Under the pieces are notes generated by a model. That model searched no databases. It was not told the DNA's origin and saw nothing but the letters and a program-made list of their open reading frames with translations. 64,000 bases of DNA from NCBI GenBank assembly GCA_905234495.1, contig CAJOHE010000004.1, positions 38,319 to 102,318 of the forward strand. The letters run 5' to 3'. The DNA comes from an uncultured Eubacterium sp. Its GTDB lineage: Bacteria; Bacillota; Clostridia; Oscillospirales; Acutalibacteraceae. A program made the translations under genes and the position numbers. Shown here piece after piece: positions 8,541-16,231 of this stretch (positions are counted from its first letter, which is position 1; every line of letters begins with the position of its first letter).

Positions 8541-8587
8541 GAATCCCTCCACCGCAAGCGGTCCCCCTCCCTTTACACAAGGGAGGC
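8541..8587 (-). repeat. Dispersed hairpin repeat, family A copy 3
   Basis: GAATCCCTCC, variable hairpin ACCGCAAGCGGT, then the constant hairpin CCCTCCCTTTACACAAGGGAGG. It lies directly downstream of mnmE and next to the family B copy, making a compound block at 8394-8587. Confidence 0.88.
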
Positions 8588-8594
8588 GTTAGAA

Positions 8595-9959
8595 TTATTT
8601 ACCTACGCAGAATCTTGAGAAAATGTTGTTTACAACCTCTTCGGTTGCCTTTTTGCCCGTGAGGGCGAGAAGCTCGTCGACCGCGCTGTCAATCATCACA
8701 TTGACCGCGTCGCGCGTTATGCCGAGATTTACGCCGTCGAGGGCTTCGTTTATTCTGTCAAGCGCGTTTGAAACGCATTGTCTCTGCCGCTGATTTGCGA
8801 GAAGGGGCTGAGCCGTGTCGAGCTGCTTCACGCCGAGCACGTTTTTGATTGCCGCCTCGAGCTTGTCGGCGCCCTCGCCGTTTTTGGCAGAGATTTCCAC
8901 AACGGTTTCAAAGCGGTTTTTAATCATTTCAATATCGCTTTCGGTTTCAAGGTCGGTTTTGTTTATAACCGCGATGCAGCGCTTTCCCGAGCACTGCTCA
9001 ATCAGCATCTCATCCTCGCGCGACAGGGGGGACGAGCTGTCGAAAACCGCGAGGACGAGCTGCGCGTTTTTAAGCTTTTCCTCGGCTCTCTTTATGCCGA
9101 TTGCCTCAACGAGGTCGTCGCTCTCGCGGATGCCCGCCGTGTCCGAAAGATGAAGCACGAGGCTTCCGAGGCGCACCGTGTTTTCAACGATGTCGCGCGT
9201 CGTTCCCTCAATGTGGGTAACGATGCTTTTCTCTTGCCCCGCGAGCATATTCATAAGCGTTGACTTGCCCGCGTTCGGCTTGCCGACTATCGCGGTGTCC
9301 ACGCCCTGCGTCATAATAATTCCGTTTTCGTAGCTGTCGATAAGCTGCTGCAAATCGGCTTTCGCATTTTCGAGGGTTGCGGTGAGGTTTTCCTCGCTGA
9401 GCTCGGGAATTTCCTCGTCGGGATAGTCAACCCACGCCGCCATACTTGCGCTGCAGTCGATAAGACTGTCGAGCACCGCGGATATTTTACTGCTCAGAGA
9501 GCCCTGCAGCATACTGTAGGAAGCACGGAGCGCTTCCTGTCCCTGAGCGGAAATCATTTCGGCAACGCTTTCCGCCTGGGTTAAATCAATCTTGCCGTTT
9601 AAAAACGCGCGCTTGGTAAATTCGCCCGCTTCGGCAGGGGATGCGCCCGCGTCAAAAACAGCCTGCAGAGTTTTTTCAACAATAAATATACCGCCGTGAA
9701 CGGAAATTTCCACAACGTCCTCGCCCGTATAGCTTTTCGGCGCGCGGAAAACGAGGGCAACCGCATTGTCAAAGCTTTCGCCGCCCGTGCTAACGCAGCC
9801 GTACTTCGCGGTATAGCCCTTTAAAGAGGAAAGGGGAGTGCAGTCAAAAGCAGAGAACACCTTCTCTGCAATCTCAATGGCGCGCTCGCCGCTTATTCTT
9901 ATTACGCTGATGCCAGCCGCGATATTTCCGGTTGCAACGGCTGCGATTGTCTTCGCCAT
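8595..9959 (-). CDS. mnmE: tRNA modification GTPase MnmE
   Basis: A 454-residue GTPase (TrmE) and partner of MnmG. The N-terminal folate-binding domain runs from MAKTIAAVATGNIAAGISVI. The G domain shows the P-loop VGKPNAGKS, the switch region EGTTRDIVE and DTAG. The C terminus ends FCVGK, the family's catalytic CxGK signature. I place the start at 9959 because AAAAGGAG lies nine bases before it; an upstream ATG at 10010 would add 17 unconserved residues. It follows jag across a stem-loop that may partly terminate transcription. Confidence 0.95.
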   Translation of the reverse strand: MAKTIAAVATGNIAAGISVIRISGERAIEIAEKVFSAFDCTPLSSLKGYTAKYGCVSTGGESFDNAVALVFRAPKSYTGEDVVEISVHGGIFIVEKTLQAVFDAGASPAEAGEFTKRAFLNGKIDLTQAESVAEMISAQGQEALRASYSMLQGSLSSKISAVLDSLIDCSASMAAWVDYPDEEIPELSEENLTATLENAKADLQQLIDSYENGIIMTQGVDTAIVGKPNAGKSTLMNMLAGQEKSIVTHIEGTTRDIVENTVRLGSLVLHLSDTAGIRESDDLVEAIGIKRAEEKLKNAQLVLAVFDSSSPLSREDEMLIEQCSGKRCIAVINKTDLETESDIEMIKNRFETVVEISAKNGEGADKLEAAIKNVLGVKQLDTAQPLLANQRQRQCVSNALDRINEALDGVNLGITRDAVNVMIDSAVDELLALTGKKATEEVVNNIFSRFCVGK

Positions 9960-9990
9960 TTTCGCATTCTCCTTTTCCATAGGGTAAAAC

Positions 9991-10012
9991 AAGGTGGGCG
10001 TTTTGCCCACCC
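9991..10012 (-). terminator. Weak terminator or attenuator between jag and mnmE
   Basis: On the minus strand GGTGGGC-loop-GCCCACC is followed by TTGTTTTACC. The stem is seven pairs and the T-tract is short, so partial read-through into mnmE is likely. Confidence 0.55.
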
Positions 10013-10021
10013 TGTTAAGTG

Positions 10022-10966
10022 TCAGTCTTCTTCTTTGTTGACTTCTATTTTGCCGTACTTGATTCCTGCGGGTTTCTGTGCAGGAGTAGCCTTTTTAACG
10101 GGCTCTGAGCTTCGGGAATTACCTCTGCTCCTTCTGTCGTTATACTTAACGCCGCCCTCGGGCTCGATGACAACTCTTCTGTCGATTCCGTTGCCGATTG
10201 AACGTGAGGTTACGCCGTCAATTTCCTGAACAGCCGTGTGGATAATTCTTCTCTCGTACGGGTTCATGGGCTCAAAGGTGTGCCTTCTGCCCGTGCGCGC
10301 AACGAATGCGCTGTGCTTTGCTGCAAGAGCGCGAAGGGAAGCCGCTCTCTTTTCGCGGTAGTCGCCCACGTTGATTGTAACTCTTGCATATTTGTTTGTG
10401 TCGGTCTTGACCGTGAGGCTTGCAAGGTACTGGATAGCGTCGAGCGTTTCGCCGCGGCGACCGATGATGATGCCGTAATCGTCGCAGATGATTTCCATCT
10501 CGATTACGCCGTCAACAATCTTTGCCTCAACCTTGGCGTTCTCTACCTTGAGTGCGTCAACAATGGTCTTGACGTATGCGCAGAGAGCGTCGAGGTCAAC
10601 GTCGCCCTCTTTGATTTTCTCTTTTTCAGCCACTTCGGGCTTCGGAACCGATGTCTTGGCGGGTTCCGCTTTTTTGTTATCCTGCTTCTGAGCGTTCTGC
10701 TTTTTCTGGGCAGGCTTGTCGTTATTTTTCTTCTGCTGTTTTTTCTGAGGCTTCTGCTTCTTTTCCGGTCTGCCGTCGTCATAGCTTGCTTCGGCAACCT
10801 CTACCGTTTTGCTGAAAAGACCGAGAAAGCCCTTTTCTTTTTCGGGCAGTTTCATTTCGACGTGGATGTTTTCTTCCTTAGCGCCCGCAGGAAGCTTAAG
10901 TCCTGCCTTGGCGTTGGCGATAGCTTCTTCCCTCGTCTTGCCCTTACCGATATTTCTAAAAATCAT
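10022..10966 (-). CDS. jag: RNA-binding protein Jag/KhpB
   Basis: A 314-residue protein with three parts. A Jag_N domain (about 1-66, MIFRNIGKGKTREEAIANAK...) comes first, then a Lys/Gln-rich low-complexity linker (about 68-115). A KH domain with the GXXG loop IGRRGE (about 173) and a C-terminal R3H domain (RTGRRHTFEPMNPYERRIIH, about 225) follow. KhpB binds RNA together with KhpA and affects cell elongation and division in streptococci; in Bacillus the gene neighbours spoIIIJ. The linker makes it longer than many orthologues. It lies nine bases downstream of yidC, probably in one transcript. Confidence 0.94.
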   Translation of the reverse strand: MIFRNIGKGKTREEAIANAKAGLKLPAGAKEENIHVEMKLPEKEKGFLGLFSKTVEVAEASYDDGRPEKKQKPQKKQQKKNNDKPAQKKQNAQKQDNKKAEPAKTSVPKPEVAEKEKIKEGDVDLDALCAYVKTIVDALKVENAKVEAKIVDGVIEMEIICDDYGIIIGRRGETLDAIQYLASLTVKTDTNKYARVTINVGDYREKRAASLRALAAKHSAFVARTGRRHTFEPMNPYERRIIHTAVQEIDGVTSRSIGNGIDRRVVIEPEGGVKYNDRRSRGNSRSSEPVKKATPAQKPAGIKYGKIEVNKEED

Positions 10967-10975
10967 AATATCCTC

Positions 10976-11998
10976 TTATCTGCTTTTCGCTTTTTTGATG
11001 CTTTCTTCCCTCGAGCGGCGTTCAATGGTGCTTTCAACCATAAGCCTTGCCTGAGACCTTTTCGGCGGGAAGAACTTGTAGATAAATAACTGCTGTGCAA
11101 TAGCAATAAGGTTTGAGATAATCCAGTAGTAACCTACTGCCGCAGGTACCTGGAACGAGATGTAGAATGAGAAAAACGGCATCATTAACATCATCATCAT
11201 CATTTGACCGTTTTGCTGTGAAGCGGCAGGATTGTTCCTTTTCTGGATAAGCGTTGAGACAAGGCTCGTTGCAAGCGATGTCAGCAGCACGACAATCGAT
11301 ACGGCGATGAGTTCAAAGCCGTCGGTACCCTTCTTGAACGAAGGTGTGAGCGACATATCAAAGGTGTGTCCGAAGATGTGAAGCTTCATTGACTCAGCAT
11401 ACTGCTGAATTCTCGCGATAGCGTCCGCCGTGAATACGTTGGGGAATTTTTCGCTGAGCGCCGAAGCAAATGACGTGTCGCCTATGTGCTGAATAATCTC
11501 GAGGTTGAGATATCTTACCCTGTCGCTGTCGTAGAAGCTCTTTAAGAAATCGGCAACCGCGTTGACTGTTTCACCGCTGAAGCCGTCGATTGACAGAACG
11601 TAGGAAAGCGGATAGTAAACCGCGCCGATGATACCCATAAGGAATACCATCTGAAACGCCATCGGACCGCAACCCATATTCATCGGGTTATGTCCCTCAC
11701 GGGCGTAGAGCTCCTGCATTTCCTCGTTGAGCTTCTGTCTGTCCTTGGGGTCGGGATACTTCTTCTGAATCTTCTGGATTTTCGGCTGAAGTCTCTGAGT
11801 TTTTGACATGGTCTTCTGCTGCCTGATGTTTATCGGCAGAAGAACAAGCCTTGTGAGCACCGTGAAAATGAACAGCGCAAGGAAGTACTTGTTGCCTACC
11901 GCAGCCAAAAGAAGCGCCATGCACTTGCCGAACAACCAGTATAACGGCTGAAAAATACTGATTCCGTTGTAAGAAGTAGCAAGTAAAATACTATTCAT
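10976..11998 (-). CDS. yidC: Membrane protein insertase YidC/Oxa1
   Basis: A 340-residue polytopic membrane protein (SpoIIIJ/OxaA type). The family core begins with an early transmembrane helix and the Arg-containing segment FTVLTRLVLLPINIRQQKTM, which supplies the groove arginine. A charged cytosolic hairpin (QPKIQKIQKKYPDPKDRQKL) follows. Between transmembrane segments 2 and 3 there is an extended loop (about 140-230) that is longer than in Bacillus. The C terminus is basic (ERRSREESIKKAKSR), as expected for a ribosome-facing tail. It overlaps yidD by eight bases. Confidence 0.95.
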   Translation of the reverse strand: MNSILLATSYNGISIFQPLYWLFGKCMALLLAAVGNKYFLALFIFTVLTRLVLLPINIRQQKTMSKTQRLQPKIQKIQKKYPDPKDRQKLNEEMQELYAREGHNPMNMGCGPMAFQMVFLMGIIGAVYYPLSYVLSIDGFSGETVNAVADFLKSFYDSDRVRYLNLEIIQHIGDTSFASALSEKFPNVFTADAIARIQQYAESMKLHIFGHTFDMSLTPSFKKGTDGFELIAVSIVVLLTSLATSLVSTLIQKRNNPAASQQNGQMMMMMLMMPFFSFYISFQVPAAVGYYWIISNLIAIAQQLFIYKFFPPKRSQARLMVESTIERRSREESIKKAKSR

Positions 11999-12245
11999 TA
12001 TTATTCCTCTTTGTTTTCTTTGGGGGAACAGGGTCCCATCCGCCCTTTGAAAAAGGATTGCAGCGCATTATCCGCCACGCCGCAAGCGCGCTGCCCTTGA
12101 TAACACCGTGAACCTGCAGAGCTTCGATTGCATACTGAGAGCAGGTCGGCGTAAATCTGCAGCTTCCGCCCGAAAACCACGGACTCACCGTGAGGCGGTA
12201 GCTCTTTATCAGAAAAATAAGCAGCTGTTTAATTGGATTTTTCAC
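11991..12245 (-). CDS. yidD: Membrane protein insertion efficiency factor YidD
   Basis: A small 84-residue protein with the diagnostic CRFTPTCSQYAIEAL motif and RIMRCNPFSKGGWDPVP. It is thought to help YidC-dependent insertion at the inner face of the membrane. It starts with GTG at 12245 inside the 3' end of rnpA (17-base overlap), with GGGG seven bases upstream, and overlaps yidC by eight bases. This gene order is the standard one. Confidence 0.96.
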   Translation of the reverse strand: MKNPIKQLLIFLIKSYRLTVSPWFSGGSCRFTPTCSQYAIEALQVHGVIKGSALAAWRIMRCNPFSKGGWDPVPPKKTKRNNNE

Positions 12246-12576
12246 TTAATAACCCCAGCTTTTTGAGCTGAGCCTCCATCTGTCGGGCAACCTCCTGCAT
12301 CTTGACTTCGGTCGTCCTCGTTCTGGCGACGAACACGATGTCCCAGCACCCCTCAATCTCTGCCTCGTAAAGAGCGAAGGCAGCGCGGATAACTCTTCTT
12401 GCACGGTTGCGCTCTACGGCGCCGCCGATTTTCTTTCCGCTCGTTATGCCCACTCTTACATACGGCAGGCGGGAAGGCGCCGCATAGGTTACAAGCGACG
12501 GCGAAGCCTCGCTTTTGCCCCTGTAGTAAACTCGACGAAAATCCTTGTTTTCCTTTAAGGTACGGCTTTTCACCAT
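12229..12576 (-). CDS. rnpA: Ribonuclease P protein component
   Basis: A 115-residue basic protein that assists the RNase P RNA in maturing tRNA 5' ends. It has the family RNR signature ERNRARRVIRAAF (about 57-70) and the N-terminal LKENKDFRRVYYRGKS. It follows rpmH by 15 bases, as in nearly all bacteria, and shares its 3' end with yidD. GGGGTGAT acts as the ribosome site. Confidence 0.96.
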   Translation of the reverse strand: MVKSRTLKENKDFRRVYYRGKSEASPSLVTYAAPSRLPYVRVGITSGKKIGGAVERNRARRVIRAAFALYEAEIEGCWDIVFVARTRTTEVKMQEVARQMEAQLKKLGLLSEKSN

Positions 12577-12591
12577 ATCACCCCGTTCGGA

Positions 12592-12726
12592 TTAGTAAGA
12601 AAGCTTTTTTCTGCCCTTTGCGCGACGGCGAGCAAGCACCTTTCTTCCGTTTCTTGTTGACATTCTCTTTCTGAAGCCGTGCTCCTTCTTAGCATGTCTC
12701 TTCTTTGGCTGGAAAGTTCTTTTCAT
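12592..12726 (-). CDS. rpmH: 50S ribosomal protein L34
   Basis: A 44-residue, very basic protein starting [20 protein letters not shown] and ending [10 protein letters not shown]; it matches L34 over its full length. The ATG at 12726 is preceded by AAGGAG eight bases upstream. It is the first gene of the rpmH-rnpA-yidD-yidC-jag transcript, with a consensus promoter at 12853-12882 and a 126-nt leader that contains a small stem-loop (CTGCGT/ACGCAG). Confidence 0.98.
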   Translation of the reverse strand: MKRTFQPKKRHAKKEHGFRKRMSTRNGRKVLARRRAKGRKKLSY

Positions 12727-12852
12727 CTTTTTCACTCCTTCTTAAAGACTAAACTTGTCTTAATCTTTTATAATCTCTGCGTTGGTATTACGCAGGCTTT
12801 TTCGTATTGTTTTACCGAGAGATATGGCTACCTCCCCACAATATCGACGATT

Positions 12853-12882
12853 ATTATATTATAAATATATAATACTTGTCAA
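12853..12882 (-). promoter_or_regulatory. Promoter of the rpmH operon
   Basis: On the minus strand: -35 TTGACA, an 18-nt spacer, -10 TATAAT, both boxes perfect. It is divergent from the mtnN promoter in a very AT-rich stretch. Confidence 0.8.
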
Positions 12883-12899
12883 TAAAAAAATAATAAATC

Positions 12900-12928
12900 T
12901 TGTATTTATTAATTTTATATATTATAAT
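12900..12928 (+). promoter_or_regulatory. Probable promoter of mtnN
   Basis: -35 TTGTAT (weak), a 17-nt spacer, -10 TATAAT (perfect), about 140 nt before the mtnN start. Confidence 0.55.
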
Positions 12929-12952
12929 AACACTATATTTGGTGTTGTGCGT

Positions 12953-13049
12953 TTGTGCAAAGCACAAGGAAACAAGCTGAATTCGGCTTACGCCGAGCTG
13001 ATTTTTGCTGCGCAAAGCAAATTCAGCTGCCGCTTGCGGCAAATTAGCT
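12953..13049 (+). repeat. Array of small hairpins in the mtnN leader
   Basis: Four short stem-loops occur in a row: TTGTGC/GCACAA, CGGC-TTAC-GCCG, TTTGCT/AGCAAA and GCCGC-TT-GCGGC. The last three are separated by near-constant linkers AAGCTGAATT, AGCTGATTT, AATTCAGCT and AAATTAGCT. The array would be part of the mtnN 5' untranslated RNA. It matches no riboswitch I recognise. Confidence 0.7.
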
Positions 13050-13068
13050 CAAAACCGGAGGTTTTACT

Positions 13069-13773
13069 ATGTTAGGAATTATCGGCGCGATGGACGTTGA
13101 GGTAAACAGCGTGAAGGCGCTTGTGAAAAACAAGACCGTGACGAAGATTGCGGGATGCGAGTTTGTGTGCGGATTTATCGAGGAAGTTCTCGTCTGCGTT
13201 GCGCAGTGTTCGCCCGGAAAGGTGAACGCCGCTCTCTGCGCGCAGGCTATGATTGACAACTTCGACGTTGACAAGATTATCAACATCGGCGTGGGCTGTT
13301 CTCTCTCGGAGGAAGTCATCATCAAGAACGTTGTGATTGCAACCGACGTGTGCGAATACGATATGGACATCACGGCTCTCGGAGAGCCGAGGGGCTTCAT
13401 CAACGGGCTCAATATGATTAAGATTCCGACTGACGAAAAGCTTTCCGAAAAGCTCGCGCAGACGGCAATCCGCTACGGCGAGAAAATCCACCGCGGAACA
13501 ATCGCAAGCGGCGACACCTTTATTGCCGACGTTGATTTCAAGGCGTTTCTCAAAAAGGAATTCGGTGCGCTCTGCGGCGAGATGGAAGGCGGCGCGATAG
13601 GTCACGTATGCGCTGCAAACGGCGTTCCGTTTGCCGTTGTCCGTTCCGTCAGCGACGGGGGCGACGAGGCGGCGCAGATTGACTACCCGACGTTTAAGCA
13701 GGTTGCGTCGGACATCTCGTCGAGAATCATCGTCGAGTACATCAAGTCCGAGCAGAACCAGTATTCGTTATAA
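13069..13773 (+). CDS. mtnN: 5'-methylthioadenosine/S-adenosylhomocysteine nucleosidase
   Basis: A 234-residue Pfs/MTAN-type nucleosidase that hydrolyses methylthioadenosine and S-adenosylhomocysteine, feeding methionine salvage and autoinducer-2 precursor formation. It shows the N-terminal IGIIGAMDVEV-like start, the CSPGKVNAALCAQAMID region, and the catalytic block ALCGEMEGGAIGHVC with RSVSDGGD. The usual motif ends RSISDKAD, so the catalytic Asp is kept. GGAGG lies seven bases before ATG. It occupies the place next to rpmH where dnaA usually lies. Confidence 0.92.
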   Translation: MLGIIGAMDVEVNSVKALVKNKTVTKIAGCEFVCGFIEEVLVCVAQCSPGKVNAALCAQAMIDNFDVDKIINIGVGCSLSEEVIIKNVVIATDVCEYDMDITALGEPRGFINGLNMIKIPTDEKLSEKLAQTAIRYGEKIHRGTIASGDTFIADVDFKAFLKKEFGALCGEMEGGAIGHVCAANGVPFAVVRSVSDGGDEAAQIDYPTFKQVASDISSRIIVEYIKSEQNQYSL

Positions 13774-13778
13774 AAAAA

Positions 13779-13799
13779 TCGGACGGCGGTGCCGTCCGA
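13779..13799 (-). terminator. Terminator shared by convergent mtnN and XRE genes
   Basis: A nine-base-pair stem TCGGACGGC/GCCGTCCGA with a 3-nt loop. On the minus strand it is followed by seven T, so it is strong for the XRE gene and weaker for mtnN. Confidence 0.85.
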
Positions 13800-13808
13800 A
13801 TGTCATAT

Positions 13809-14459
13809 TTATTCAACGCTGAAGCTTGAGAGGATTTTTTCCTCGGCGCTTTCGATGAGCGCCTGAAGGGGCGTGCCTTCCATGGTGTCGCTTCCCGTCC
13901 GGGATTTGTCCTCAGTGAAGGCAATCTTTGCGTCCTCAACTGCCACGCAAGCCGAGGCAAGCTCCCTTCCCACGCTGTAATCGAGCTTGAACATTTCCTT
14001 GGGAAGAATGCCCGCTTTCGCCATAGTGAGCGAACCGCGATACAGGCAGAGGGCGTAGTAGTCGAGGCAGTATTTTGCCGCGTCCTTGCTGTTTGTCGAG
14101 GCAATCACGTCGAAAAGCATATTCGTTGCCTGAGCGATTGAGGGCAGGTTTGCCCCGTCGCTTGCAAGAGCCTCGAAATCGACGCCCGTTCTGCACTCGC
14201 TTACGCCGAGAAGATAGTCGGTCGTAACGCCGTAGTATTCACTGCAGCGGATGACAAAATCAAGACCGCATTCGCGAATTCCCTTTTCGTAGTGGCTTAA
14301 AAGAGCCTGACTGATACCGAGATCGCCTGCAGCCTTTTTTTGACTTATATTCCTCTCGTTACGAAGCGCAACGAGCGTTTTTGAAAATTTAGAGATGCTT
14401 TCCTTTTTACGGGAAGCCGCCGCCTGCTTTGCAGCGGCCTTAGCCTCGTTCACTTCCAT
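13809..14459 (-). CDS. XRE-family transcriptional regulator
   Basis: A 216-residue protein with a Cro/CI-type helix-turn-helix at about 25-80 (ALRNERNISQKKAAGDLGIS, then SHYEKGIRECGLDFVIRCSE), preceded by an Ala/Lys-rich helix. The C-terminal 120 residues are mainly helical and not recognised; they may bind a ligand or dimerise. I place the start at ATG 14459 because GGTGA lies six bases before it, overlapping the alternative GTG at 14468. Its promoter is consensus-like. The target genes are unknown, and autoregulation is possible but not shown. Confidence 0.85.
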   Translation of the reverse strand: MEVNEAKAAAKQAAASRKKESISKFSKTLVALRNERNISQKKAAGDLGISQALLSHYEKGIRECGLDFVIRCSEYYGVTTDYLLGVSECRTGVDFEALASDGANLPSIAQATNMLFDVIASTNSKDAAKYCLDYYALCLYRGSLTMAKAGILPKEMFKLDYSVGRELASACVAVEDAKIAFTEDKSRTGSDTMEGTPLQALIESAEEKILSSFSVE

Positions 14460-14523
14460 ATTATTCACCGATTATTGTTTTATTTCTGACCGGGACGCCA
14501 CTCCCGAGCAATATACTATTTGT

Positions 14524-14552
14524 ATTATAATACCGCCTGTTGGCTTTGTAAA
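14524..14552 (-). promoter_or_regulatory. Promoter of the XRE regulator
   Basis: On the minus strand: -35 TTTACA, 17-nt spacer, -10 TATAAT. A small palindrome GGCTTTGTAAAGCC covers the -35 box. Confidence 0.7.
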
Positions 14553-14611
14553 GCCGTGCGGCGCTTTTGTTATTTTTTTGTAATATTTGCCTTAAACAAG
14601 GGGGTTTCGGG

Positions 14612-15238
14612 ATGAAGACCTTTACGATTTATCTTTTTAGACACGGGTTGACTAAAGGAAATGTCAACGCACAGTATATTGGGCATACGGACTTGCCACT
14701 CACAACAGATAGTGTATCGGCGCTTAGGCACATCAAGGCGACCGAGCATTATCCGAGCGTTGAAGCGGTGTTTTCCTCGCCTCTGAAACGCTGTAAAGAT
14801 TCTGCAAAAATTATGTTCCCCGATAACAATATTATTACAATCGACGATTTTATTGAGTATAATTTCGGCGAGTTTGAGGGACTGACTGCAGACGAGCTTA
14901 AAGACAACAAGGATTTTGAGGCGTGGCTTCGCGGCGACATCAATGCGAGGGCGCCCTTCGGCGAGAGCAACGCCGAGTTTGTTCAGCGAATCTGCTCGGC
15001 GTTTGAGAAGGTTGTGAACGGCTGTATCAAGGCGGGAACGCAGACTATTGCTATAGTCGGTCACGCAGGCGTGCTGATGACGATTCTTTCCTGCTACGGA
15101 CTTCCCGAGGCGCCGATGGCGCACTGGCAGATGGACGCGGGCTACGGCTTCAGGCTTCGCGTAACGCCGTCGCTCTGGATGCAGGCAAATAAGATAGAGG
15201 TAGTTGATACAAGTCCGACAAGCCTTAATAATGCGTAA
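14612..15238 (+). CDS. Histidine phosphatase family protein
   Basis: A 208-residue member of the phosphoglycerate-mutase-like phosphatases. The catalytic RHG is at 10-12 (YLFRHGLTKGNVNAQYIGHT), SSPLKRC follows at about 56, and the second histidine is in AIVGHAGVL (about 150). Family members include CobC (alpha-ribazole phosphatase) and GpmB-like enzymes; sequence alone does not decide between them, and no cobalamin genes are nearby. The ATG at 14612 has AAGGGGG eight bases upstream. The stop codon lies in a repeat-like tail (AATGCGTAACGCATAATT), followed by a strong terminator. Confidence 0.85.
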   Translation: MKTFTIYLFRHGLTKGNVNAQYIGHTDLPLTTDSVSALRHIKATEHYPSVEAVFSSPLKRCKDSAKIMFPDNNIITIDDFIEYNFGEFEGLTADELKDNKDFEAWLRGDINARAPFGESNAEFVQRICSAFEKVVNGCIKAGTQTIAIVGHAGVLMTILSCYGLPEAPMAHWQMDAGYGFRLRVTPSLWMQANKIEVVDTSPTSLNNA

Positions 15239-15248
15239 CGCATAATTA

Positions 15249-15280
15249 AAGCGGTTCTCAATGAGAACCGCTTTTTCTTT
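15249..15280 (+). terminator. Terminator after the histidine phosphatase
   Basis: A 12-bp stem AAGCGGTTCTCA/TGAGAACCGCTT followed by TTTCTTT. It may also stop minus-strand transcripts from the transketolase genes. Confidence 0.85.
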
Positions 15281-15287
15281 TATTCTA

Positions 15288-16229
15288 TTATTTTACAAAT
15301 TCTTTTGCAACCTTAACGATATTTTCGGCTGAAAGTCCGAACTGCTTGAGAAGGTCGAGTGCGGGGCCGCTGTGGCCGAACTCGTCGTTTACGCCGATGC
15401 GCTTAACGGGTACGGGGTAGTTTTCCGCAAGGCAGGAACAAACCGCCTCGCCGAGACCGCCGATGATTGAGTGTTCCTCAACCGTGATAACCCTTCCCGT
15501 CTTCTTTGCCGAAGCGAGAACGAGGTCCTTGTCAAGCGGCTTAATCGTTGCGATATTGATGATTTCGGCGCTGATTCCCTCAGCCTCGAGAGCCTTGCCC
15601 GCCTCGATTGCCTCGTTTACGAGAAGTCCGTTTGCAATGATTGTGACGTCGCTTCCTTCGCGGATAACCTCGCCCTTGCCGATTTCAAATTTGTAGTCGT
15701 CGCTGTGGAAAACCGGAACCGCAAGTCTGCCGAAGCGCAGATATACGGGGCCGTTATAATTGTATGCAGCCTTTACAGCCTGCCTTGCCTCAACGTCGTC
15801 TGCGGGGCAGATTACAACCATACCGGGGATTGCGCGCATAAGGGCGAAATCCTCGCAGCACTGGTGGGACGCGCCGTCCTCACCAACGGAAATACCCGCG
15901 TGAGTTGCGCCTATTTTAACGTTGAGATGGGGATAGCCGATAGTGTTTCTGACCTGCTCGAAAGCTCTGCCCGCCGCAAACATAGCGAAGGTTGAAGCAA
16001 AGGGAACGAGCCCCATTGTGGAAAGTCCTGCCGCAACGCACATCATATTTGCCTCTGCAATACCGCAGTTGATGTGGCGCTCGGGATACGCTTTTTTGAA
16101 AATGCCGGTCTTTGTGGCGGCTGAGAGGTCTGCGTCGAGAACGACGAGCTTGTCGGCGCCTTCTGCAGCGAGCTCTTTTAATGCGTTACCGTAGCTTTCA
16201 CGGGTAGCAATCTTTTTAACATCTGCCAT
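15288..16229 (-). CDS. Transketolase, C-terminal subunit
   Basis: 313 residues forming the pyrimidine-binding and C-terminal domains of a split transketolase. It contains the CGIAEANMMCVAAGLSTMGL segment with the Glu that activates thiamine diphosphate, and GASHQCCEDFALMRAIPGM. With the N-terminal subunit encoded two bases upstream it should interconvert pentose-phosphate pathway sugars in the cytosol. Split transketolases are common in Clostridia. The start is supported by GGAGG seven bases upstream. It is the last gene of the apparent sortase-LCP-transketolase transcript. Confidence 0.93.
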   Translation of the reverse strand: MADVKKIATRESYGNALKELAAEGADKLVVLDADLSAATKTGIFKKAYPERHINCGIAEANMMCVAAGLSTMGLVPFASTFAMFAAGRAFEQVRNTIGYPHLNVKIGATHAGISVGEDGASHQCCEDFALMRAIPGMVVICPADDVEARQAVKAAYNYNGPVYLRFGRLAVPVFHSDDYKFEIGKGEVIREGSDVTIIANGLLVNEAIEAGKALEAEGISAEIINIATIKPLDKDLVLASAKKTGRVITVEEHSIIGGLGEAVCSCLAENYPVPVKRIGVNDEFGHSGPALDLLKQFGLSAENIVKVAKEFVK

Positions 16230-16231
16230 GG

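Noticed and set aside
12845..12945. Very AT-rich stretch as a possible origin unwinding element
   Set aside because: No DnaA-box-like 9-mers flank it, dnaA is not adjacent, and two divergent promoters explain the AT content.
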